From Massilia sp. UBA2709 (GTDB lineage: Bacteria > Pseudomonadota > Gammaproteobacteria > Burkholderiales > Burkholderiaceae_D): DNA of 10,598 bases. Each line of letters opens with the position of its first letter. Positions within the stretch are counted from its first letter, which is position 1. The translations under genes were made by a program, and so were the position numbers. Location: the NCBI GenBank assembly GCA_002354135.1, contig DEKZ01000016.1, positions 454 to 11,051 of the forward strand, in the 5' to 3' direction. The notes under the pieces were generated by a model. It had not been told where the DNA came from, did no database searches, and was given only the letters and a program-made list of their open reading frames with translations. Positions 5,969 through 10,598 of this stretch are shown here, one piece after another.

Positions 5969-6649
5969 TCAGCGCTCTTCGTCGCGGTGGGTTTCGGTCT
6001 GCTCGGGCCAGCGCGCCGTCGGCAGGTGCCAGCCGCGGTGGATCGCCGCCAGCCGCAGGCCCAGGCAGAGCGCGGCGCCGCCGCAGGCGGTGAAGGTCGT
6101 CGGCCAGTTCAGCACATGGCCGACCACTACCACGGTGGCCCCGGCCAGGGCCGCCACCGCATAGATGTCCGACCTGAACACGCCCGGCACGTTCGACAGC
6201 AGCACGTCGCGCGCAATCCCCCCGCCGATCCCCGTCAGCATGCCGAGCAGGGCGGCCATCACCGGCTCCAGGCCGAACACCAGCGCCTTTTGCGAGCCGG
6301 CCACGCAGAACAGGGCGAGTCCCACCGCATCGAAGAACAGCACCGGGCTTTGCAGGCGGTTGATGACCGGGTACCAGAAGAAGATCACCACGCCGGCCAG
6401 CAGCGAGACGGCGAGATAGCGCCAGTCGCTGATCGCCGCCGGCGGCGTCGCCCCGATCAGCACGTCGCGCACGATGCCGCCCGAGTTGGCCGCGACAAAG
6501 GACAGCACCAGCACGCCGAAGATGTCGAGGCGGCGGCGCGCGCCGGCGGTGGCGCCGGAAAGAGCGAAGACGAAGGTGCCGACCAGGTCGAGCGTGAGGA
6601 CGAGGGTCTTGATCGCCGCGTCGACGTCAAGGGAAAGAACATTAAACAC
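5969..6649 (-). CDS. TRIC / UPF0126 family membrane protein
   Basis: A 226-residue inner-membrane protein of the TRIC/UPF0126 family (E. coli YadS and YicG are relatives). The protein has the internal duplication typical of the family: each half holds an acidic transmembrane start (DLVGTFVFALSG at 21-32; DAVGLALFCVAG at 107-118) followed by a glycine-rich motif (SGGIVRDVLIG at 56-66; GGGIARDVLLS at 142-152), and about seven hydrophobic segments in all. Family members are described as trimeric cation channels or as glycine transporters; which applies here is not shown. The GTG start at 6649 is chosen because AAGG (minus strand, 6657-6660) lies seven bases upstream and the conserved part starts soon after; the frame is open for 84 more codons upstream but that part is not membrane-like. 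The C-terminal tail is hydrophilic. Confidence 0.92.
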   Translation of the reverse strand: MFNVLSLDVDAAIKTLVLTLDLVGTFVFALSGATAGARRRLDIFGVLVLSFVAANSGGIVRDVLIGATPPAAISDWRYLAVSLLAGVVIFFWYPVINRLQSPVLFFDAVGLALFCVAGSQKALVFGLEPVMAALLGMLTGIGGGIARDVLLSNVPGVFRSDIYAVAALAGATVVVVGHVLNWPTTFTACGGAALCLGLRLAAIHRGWHLPTARWPEQTETHRDEER

Positions 6650-6913
6650 AGTGTGGCCTTGGATTGCGGGGAGGCGCGGCACGGCGGGCGCCGGCGGCCT
6701 GTACGGACAAGAGCGCCATGATAACGCACGAGCCCGGTGCGCAGGAAGCGCCGCCTGGGGCTGACGCGGATAGTTGCCACCGCCTCTCCCGGCCCGTTGC
6801 TGCAGCCGTGACAGTTCGTGACTTTTGCGGCTGCGTGAACTGCTATCCTGAATCGCACTATCGGCTGTCGAACGACGCCCCACGCTGATTACACCGAACA
6901 CAGGATAAGCATA

Positions 6914-7363
6914 TTGAAACGATACGGCTTGTTGGCAGCCGCTCTTCTGGCCTGCAATGTTTGTCTGGCCGGAGCATGGGGGCCTGGCAGCTTCGATAAC
7001 GATGATGCCCTCGACTGGGTGCGATCATGCACGGAGTCGGGAAGCATGGCGCCTATCGAAGCTGCCCTGCAGGCTGCGACTGAACCGGGTATGCTCGAGG
7101 CGCCGGAGGGCGCTGCGGCGGTTGCCGCAGCTGAGCTGGTCGCTGCCGCGAAAGGGAAACCGGGCAAACCCTTGCCCAAAGAACTCGAAGGCTGGCTCCA
7201 GCGGCAACCGAAGCAGGAGATCGCAAGATTCGCTGCCGTTGCAAGAAAGGCGCTGGCGCGGGTCCGGGATCCGGAGGCTTCGGAATTGCGTCAGCTTTGG
7301 AAGGAAGCCGACGACAAACAGTGGATGCGTGCCATTGCTGAACTTGACGCCCGTTTGGAGTAG
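6914..7363 (+). CDS. DUF4259 protein with signal peptide
   Basis: A 149-residue protein that matches the DUF4259 pattern: the motif GAWGPGSFDNDDALDWV (residues 20-36) corresponds to the characteristic start of the domain (G-W-G-x-G-x-F-D-N-D-x-A-x-D-W), followed by alanine-rich helices (AAAVAAAELVAAAKGKPG) and a final helical part to Glu149. Ahead of the domain is a clear signal peptide (KRYGLLAAALLACNVCLA, residues 2-19) that would be cut just before the domain. DUF4259 proteins are often found without a signal; export is therefore a notable feature. Function is unknown. The start is a TTG with AGGA (6902-6905) eight bases upstream; no ATG or GTG in frame would retain the signal peptide. The 264 bp before it hold no gene that I can support. 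Confidence 0.8.
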   Translation: MKRYGLLAAALLACNVCLAGAWGPGSFDNDDALDWVRSCTESGSMAPIEAALQAATEPGMLEAPEGAAAVAAAELVAAAKGKPGKPLPKELEGWLQRQPKQEIARFAAVARKALARVRDPEASELRQLWKEADDKQWMRAIAELDARLE

Positions 7364-7457
7364 CGAGCGCTTGAAAACCGTTTGCTCCCCGCGCCAATCG
7401 AAAGGGAGTGGAGAGCCGTCGAGTGAACATGGCTTAGCCTCCCAAGGAGAGCAATCG

Positions 7458-7859
7458 ATGCACAAACGCTTCGGCATATGGCTGATCACCAGCGAAAGAT
7501 CCTTCCTTCACCCCGCAGTCTGGCGCGAGGATGCTCATTCGTATGCGGTACAGACGCGTCTCCAGCGCACAGCCGGTGTCCGGTACCTCGGCACCCGTTA
7601 TCCAAAACTTGCGGATGGCCTGACAGGGTTCGGTGACATTGGGCGCAGTGGGAGGCGCCGCTCTATTGCTCGCCTGTTCAAGGGCCAGTTTGATGCGGAC
7701 CCGGTTTTATCGCGGTCGTTTGTGCTCCGCGGAGGGCACCGTTCGATTCTGGCGCGAGCCACTGGCTATGCAATCATCTCTTCAAAACGTTTGCGCGGTG
7801 TTTCTATCCCAGGCGCGGTTTTCGTGGGTACGATGAGGGTGCGCGATGACCGTCCTTGA
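7458..7859 (+). CDS. Doubtful ORF, hypothetical or decayed gene
   Basis: A 133-codon frame that starts with an ATG well placed behind AAGGAG (7444-7449), with eight bases between. I recognise no family. The first half (MHKRFGIWLITSERSFLHPAVW and on to about residue 58) has GC-rich third positions as expected of a gene here, whereas the second half does not and is basic and low in order. It overlaps the next gene by 14 bases. In another frame, from a GTG at 7633, there is a hydrophobic stretch ending in a lipobox-like LLAC (VTLGAVGGAALLLACS), which suggests either a second small gene or a frameshifted remnant. Together this makes 7364-7845 the least certain stretch of the left two thirds. It may be a pseudogene. 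Confidence 0.3.
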   Translation: MHKRFGIWLITSERSFLHPAVWREDAHSYAVQTRLQRTAGVRYLGTRYPKLADGLTGFGDIGRSGRRRSIARLFKGQFDADPVLSRSFVLRGGHRSILARATGYAIISSKRLRGVSIPGAVFVGTMRVRDDRP

Positions 7860-8280
7860 CTGCATGCCATGCCGATACCTCGCCATCGCCTGCCTGGCCC
7901 TCGCCACGCATTCGGCCAGGGCAGTCGATATCCCCATGAACAAAAAACTTGCGATGGAGGAACTGGATTCCAAGACCTGCTACAGCACGATCAAGAGCGA
8001 TGGACAGCTCGTCGCGTATGAGCTGAACGAGCTGCTTGCCTCGTCGTCAGGCAGACTGGTCAAGTTGCAGGCAGTCGGGAATGCCGACGTCGGCAACCGA
8101 AAACCGCGGCGCTATCGCGGGCATGGAATCCAGGTGACGATTGTCCCTCAGAAGACGGCAACCCATGAGGATGACGACCAGGAGCTGTACATTGTCCTCG
8201 AGGAGGGATACGCCATCGTCAGCGATCATGGCCAGCAAAGGCGTCTCCAGGTCAAGGTGAGCCAGATTTGCACGCCTTAG
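7846..8280 (+). CDS. Secreted protein of unknown function with two mature cysteines
   Basis: A 144-residue protein that I do not recognise. Residues 9-26 (CRYLAIACLALATHSARA) look like a signal peptide with an A-R-A cleavage site, so the mature protein would begin at VDIP. It has two cysteines after the signal, in KTCYS (45) and at the very end in QICTP (142), well placed for one disulphide in the periplasm. The middle is strand-rich (QVTIVPQ, QELYIVLEEGYAIVS, RLQVKVSQI). GAGGG (7835-7839) six bases before the ATG supports the start; an alternative ATG at 7864 would shorten the signal n-region. Its TAG overlaps the stop of the gene on the other strand. Confidence 0.65.
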   Translation: MTVLDCMPCRYLAIACLALATHSARAVDIPMNKKLAMEELDSKTCYSTIKSDGQLVAYELNELLASSSGRLVKLQAVGNADVGNRKPRRYRGHGIQVTIVPQKTATHEDDDQELYIVLEEGYAIVSDHGQQRRLQVKVSQICTP

Positions 8281-8615
8281 CGCAGCTGCCTGCGCCGCCA
8301 TCGCTGCCAAAGGAATCTGGCGGCCACGGCCACGAGCAGCCAGAACAAGGCCGAGAGCGCGAGTTGCGGTCCCAGGATGTCGTCTTCGCTCACCGGCAGG
8401 TAGATGGGGTTGCGACTGATCGAACCGACCGGCGAAACGCCCTGGTTGTCGGCAATGAACGGCAGCGGGAAGCCATATGCAAGAACCGGGCAATAGTCCG
8501 GTATCCCAACGTTGCCGCAGAGAGCGATGACACTCCCCGGCACGAGCATCGAGGCATACGTCAGGCCAGCGGCGTAGGCACATAGTGCGAGGATTTTTCT
8601 GAGATATGAAAACAT
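8277..8615 (-). CDS. Small two-helix membrane protein, unknown function
   Basis: A 112-residue protein with two hydrophobic segments (about residues 8-32 and 84-104) and a basic end (RFLWQRWRRRQLR). Positive charges at Arg6/Lys7 and at the C-terminus predict both ends in the cytoplasm and a loop of about 50 residues outside. That loop has two cysteines (34 and 42) which could form a disulphide, and proline/glycine-rich segments (GIPDYCPVLAYGFPLPF). No family recognised. GGGAG lies ten bases before the ATG, a somewhat long spacing. The stop overlaps the stop of the convergent secreted-protein gene by four bases. A candidate promoter is at 8780-8809, giving a leader of about 155 bases. Confidence 0.62.
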   Translation of the reverse strand: MFSYLRKILALCAYAAGLTYASMLVPGSVIALCGNVGIPDYCPVLAYGFPLPFIADNQGVSPVGSISRNPIYLPVSEDDILGPQLALSALFWLLVAVAARFLWQRWRRRQLR

Positions 8616-8702
8616 ACCGGTCTATCTCCCGTATGTGTTGGCCTAGGGCCTGAGCTGCACATAGCTGCCGGGCGGGGCGAGCATGCTGCCGCGTGCGGAA
8701 AA

Positions 8703-8720
8703 GTAAACATCGGCGTTTAC
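8703..8720. repeat. Perfect inverted repeat GTAAAC-N6-GTTTAC
   Basis: Two 6-base arms flank ATCGGC in the predicted leader of the small membrane protein gene. It could be an operator or an RNA hairpin; there is no further evidence. Confidence 0.3.
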
Positions 8721-8779
8721 ATATGAACCAGCCTCGCCACGGGGCCGGAGCAGGGGCAATGCCGGCTGCTCGATAAAGC

Positions 8780-8809
8780 AGTGTAACGACAATGATGCAG
8801 TTGTTGCAA
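8780..8809 (-). promoter_or_regulatory. Candidate promoter for the small membrane protein
   Basis: On the minus strand TTGCAA (8804-8809) and TACACT (8780-8785) are separated by 18 bp; each matches its consensus at four of six positions. Weak, but the only reasonable pair in the region upstream of the gene. Confidence 0.25.
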
Positions 8810-8857
8810 GGCTGCGGAGGAGCCGCGTCCATCCGGCGGGCGTTTCCGGGACAGGCC

Positions 8858-8885
8858 GTAGAGTGGGCACGCTGTGCCCATGCGG
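8858..8885 (+). repeat. REP-like hairpin, GTAG-headed, copy 1
   Basis: GTAG (8858-8861) is followed two bases later by TGGGCAC (8864-8870), loop GCT and GTGCCCA (8874-8880), a perfect 7-bp stem. A 5' GTAG head joined to a short hairpin is the hallmark of REP sequences mobilised by RAYT (REP-associated tyrosine) transposases. It faces copy 2 across 172 bp that hold no supported gene; within them GCGTT/AACGC (8948-8962) forms another short stem, and CCCATGCGG at 8877-8885 recurs at 8929-8937. Confidence 0.6.
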
Positions 8886-9057
8886 AAGGGTGATCGAAGT
8901 CGACGGTTGGCTCGTCGTGGACAGTGCACCCATGCGGCGTGTCGAAAGCGTTTCGCGAACGCGAATTTGAACCGGTAAATCGCCTGGTTTCGGGTACCGG
9001 CTGCGGTGAAGCAGCGGAGCGAATCGTTGCGGCAGCGGACGGGGGACGAACACGTAA

Positions 9058-9084
9058 CGCGTGGGCACGGAATGCCCACCCTAC
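9058..9084 (-). repeat. REP-like hairpin, GTAG-headed, copy 2, inverted
   Basis: Read on the minus strand: GTAG (9081-9084), GTGGGCA (9073-9079), loop TTCCG, TGCCCAC (9061-9067), then GCG. It shares the head, the TGGGCA/TGCCCA stem and the trailing GCG with copy 1 but lies in opposite orientation, which makes the two a BIME-like inverted pair. It lies 15 bp from the gcdH terminator. Confidence 0.6.
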
Positions 9085-9099
9085 GGTGGCCGCGGAACG

Positions 9100-9139
9100 A
9101 AAAAACGCCGGCGGCGATGCATGTCGCGGCCGGCGTTTT
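9100..9139 (-). terminator. Strong intrinsic terminator of gcdH
   Basis: An 11-bp stem (9102-9112 with 9129-9139, AAAACGCCGGC against GCCGGCGTTTT) is extended inside by GCGA/TCGC after one mismatch, with loop TGCATG. On the minus strand six T (9105 down to 9100) close the structure. It begins 13 bp after the gcdH stop codon. Four T on the plus strand may allow weak activity in the other direction. Confidence 0.9.
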
Positions 9140-9152
9140 CAACCTGGCGCTT

Positions 9153-10331
9153 TTAGAACGCGCCGATGCCGGTCTGCGCGCGGCCCAGGATCAGGGCGTG
9201 GATGTCGTGCGTGCCTTCGTAGGTATTCACCACCTCGAGGTTGACCATGTGGCGGATGATGCCGAATTCGTCGGAGATGCCGTTACCGCCCAGCATGTCG
9301 CGGGCGACGCGCGCCACGTCCAGCGCCTTGCCGCAGGAATTGCGCTTCATGATCGAGGTGATTTCGACCGCGGCCGTGCCTTCGTCCTTCATGCGGCCCA
9401 GGCGCAGGCAGCCCTGCAGGCCCAGGGTGATCTCGGTCTGCATGTCGGCCAGCTTCTTCTGCACCAGCTGGTTCGCGGCCAGCGGTTTGCCGAACTGGTT
9501 GCGGTCCATGGTGTACTGGCGCGCGGTGTGCCAGCAGGCTTCGGCTGCACCCAGCGCGCCCCAGGCGATGCCGTAGCGCGCCGAGTTCAGGCAGGTGAAC
9601 GGGCCCTTCAGGCCGCGCACTTCCGGGAAGGCGTTTTCTTCCGGGCAGAACACGTTGTCCATCACGATTTCGCCCGTGACCGAGGCGCGCAGGCCGAACT
9701 TGCCGTGGATCGCAGGCGCGCTCAATCCTTCCCAGCCTTTTTCCAGCACGAAGCCGCGGATCGCGCCTTCGTCGTCCTTGGCCCAGACGACGAACACATC
9801 CGCCACCGGGGAATTGGTGATCCACATCTTCGAGCCGGTGAGGGCATAGCCGCCGTCCACTTTACGGGCGCGGGTGACCATCGAGCCCGGATCGGAACCG
9901 TGGTTCGGCTCGGTCAGGCCGAAGCAGCCGATCCATTCGCCGGTGGCCAGCTTCGGCAGGTATTTCTGCTTGGTCGCTTCGTTGCCGAACTCGTAGATCG
10001 GGACCATCACGAGCGAGGATTGCACGCTCATCATCGAGCGGTAGCCGGAGTCGACGCGCTCGACTTCGCGCGCGATCAGGCCGTAGGCGACGTAGTTCAG
10101 GCCCGGGCCGCCGTACTGCTCGGGGATGGTCGGGCCCAGCAGGCCGAGCTCGCCCATCTCGCGGAAGATCGAGGTGTCCATGGTCTCGTGGCGGAAGGCC
10201 TCGAGGATGCGCGGCTGCAGCTTGTCCTGGCAGTAGGCGGCGGCCGCGTCGCGCACCATGCGTTCTTCGTCGGTGAGTTGCTGGTCCAGCAGCAGCGGAT
10301 CGTCCCAGTGGAATGCGGTTCGTTTGGTCAT
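9153..10331 (-). CDS. gcdH: Glutaryl-CoA dehydrogenase
   Basis: A 392-residue acyl-CoA dehydrogenase that oxidises and decarboxylates glutaryl-CoA to crotonyl-CoA (EC 1.3.8.6) in lysine, hydroxylysine, tryptophan and glutarate breakdown; FAD-bound, cytosolic, and it passes electrons to ETF. The order of domains is complete: N-terminal helices (about 1-130) with the SGYRSMMSVQSSLVM segment whose Arg98 matches the arginine that holds the glutaryl carboxylate, the beta domain with CFGLTEPNHGSDPGSM (136-151) and MWITNSPVADVFVVWAK (169-185), and the C-terminal helices with TMDRNQFGKPLAANQLVQKKLADM, LGGNGISDEF and NTYEGTHDIHALILGRA. Glu372 in YEGTHD is the catalytic base. It follows the ETF-QO gene by 26 bp and ends at a strong terminator, so both probably share a transcript. 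The ribosome site (AAGAGA) is modest. Confidence 0.95.
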   Translation of the reverse strand: MTKRTAFHWDDPLLLDQQLTDEERMVRDAAAAYCQDKLQPRILEAFRHETMDTSIFREMGELGLLGPTIPEQYGGPGLNYVAYGLIAREVERVDSGYRSMMSVQSSLVMVPIYEFGNEATKQKYLPKLATGEWIGCFGLTEPNHGSDPGSMVTRARKVDGGYALTGSKMWITNSPVADVFVVWAKDDEGAIRGFVLEKGWEGLSAPAIHGKFGLRASVTGEIVMDNVFCPEENAFPEVRGLKGPFTCLNSARYGIAWGALGAAEACWHTARQYTMDRNQFGKPLAANQLVQKKLADMQTEITLGLQGCLRLGRMKDEGTAAVEITSIMKRNSCGKALDVARVARDMLGGNGISDEFGIIRHMVNLEVVNTYEGTHDIHALILGRAQTGIGAF

Positions 10332-10357
10332 GATGGTCTCTTTTATCGGTAGATTGT

Positions 10358-10598
10358 TTACATGTTCGGGTAGTTCGGTCCGCCGCCGCCTTCCGGCGTG
10401 ACCCAGACGATGTTCTGGGTCGGGTCCTTGATGTCGCAGGTCTTGCAGTGCACGCAGTTCTGGGCGTTGATCTGCAGGCGGTCCTGGCCTTCGTCGGTTT
10501 TCACGAACTCGTACACGCCGGCAGGGCAGTAGCGCTGCTCGGGACCGGCATACTTCGCCAGATTCACCTCGACCGGAATCGCCGGGTTCTTCAGCGTC
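10358..10598 (-). CDS. ETF-ubiquinone oxidoreductase, C-terminal part (incomplete)
   Basis: The last 79 codons plus stop of electron transfer flavoprotein-ubiquinone oxidoreductase; the rest lies beyond the right edge. The enzyme moves electrons from ETF through FAD and a 4Fe-4S cluster to ubiquinone at the inner membrane. Present here is the 4Fe-4S ferredoxin-like end: RYCPAGVYEF provides one cysteine, NCVHCKTCDIKDP provides three, and the conserved ending WVTPEGGGGPNYPNM closes the protein. The frame is open to the edge of the window and carries the expected TLKNPAIPVEVNLAKYAG segment, so the piece is a true 3' end and not a truncated gene. It stands just upstream of gcdH, which feeds it electrons by way of ETF. 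Confidence 0.95.
   Translation of the reverse strand, partial: TLKNPAIPVEVNLAKYAGPEQRYCPAGVYEFVKTDEGQDRLQINAQNCVHCKTCDIKDPTQNIVWVTPEGGGGPNYPNM

Noticed and set aside
5963..6721. 252-codon plus-strand frame opposite the TRIC-type gene
   Set aside because: Composition is rich in His, Arg and Gln as expected for the mirror of a membrane protein; no domain is visible.
9006..10352. 448-codon plus-strand open frame opposite gcdH
   Set aside because: It is the antisense shadow of gcdH, with the typical bias of a mirrored GC-rich gene, and it also runs through the terminator and one REP hairpin.
1..10598. CRISPR array, toxin-antitoxin pair, restriction system, prophage or biosynthetic cluster
   Set aside because: No regularly spaced repeats, nuclease, methylase, integrase, capsid or carrier-protein motifs are seen on either strand; the SnoaL-like and ABM-fold genes alone do not make a biosynthetic cluster.

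Overview
This is a GC-rich bacterial chromosomal window. The genes point to a betaproteobacterium, probably Burkholderiales and perhaps an Oxalobacteraceae/Massilia-like species. That placement is an inference from base composition, the glutaryl-CoA dehydrogenase/ETF-QO pair, the HxlR and LysR gene neighbourhoods and REP-like repeats; there is no rRNA or other marker gene to settle it. Gene density is ordinary. I see no tRNA, rRNA, CRISPR array, transposase, integrase, phage gene or recognisable defence or biosynthetic cluster.

Layout. 1-2.4 kb: a YdjA-like nitroreductase (+), a small acidic UPF0158-like protein (-), and a periplasmic/secreted TPR protein (+). 2.5-3.5 kb: a SnoaL-like small protein (-) and an HxlR-family regulator (+) are transcribed divergently from a 166-bp AT-rich intergenic region that holds two palindromes. 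3.7-5.35 kb: a LysR-type regulator (-) and an NfsB-like nitroreductase (+) diverge from 97 bp in which promoter-like elements of both strands overlap. 5.35-6.65 kb: a 12-bp tandem repeat, an antibiotic-biosynthesis-monooxygenase-fold protein (+), a convergent stem-loop, and a TRIC/UPF0126 membrane protein (-). 6.9-8.6 kb: exported or membrane proteins of unknown role, namely a DUF4259 protein with a signal peptide, a doubtful ORF, a secreted two-cysteine protein, and a two-helix membrane protein whose stop codon overlaps that of its neighbour. 8.6-9.15 kb: 537 bp without a convincing gene, holding an inverted pair of GTAG-headed REP-like hairpins and a strong terminator. 9.15-10.6 kb: gcdH (-) preceded by the 3' end of the gene for ETF-ubiquinone oxidoreductase (-), which runs off the window.

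How genes work together. Glutaryl-CoA dehydrogenase passes electrons through ETF to ETF-QO and the quinone pool, so the gene pair at the right end is a coherent lysine/tryptophan/glutarate degradation and respiration unit. The left and centre carry several small flavin/quinone-type redox genes (two unrelated nitroreductases, an ABM-fold protein, HxlR and LysR regulators), which fits a response to electrophiles or quinones. That link is inference only. The least understood part is 6.9-8.6 kb. I found no clear new system; the most worthwhile leads are the HxlR operator region, the REP pair, and the unknown extracytoplasmic proteins.
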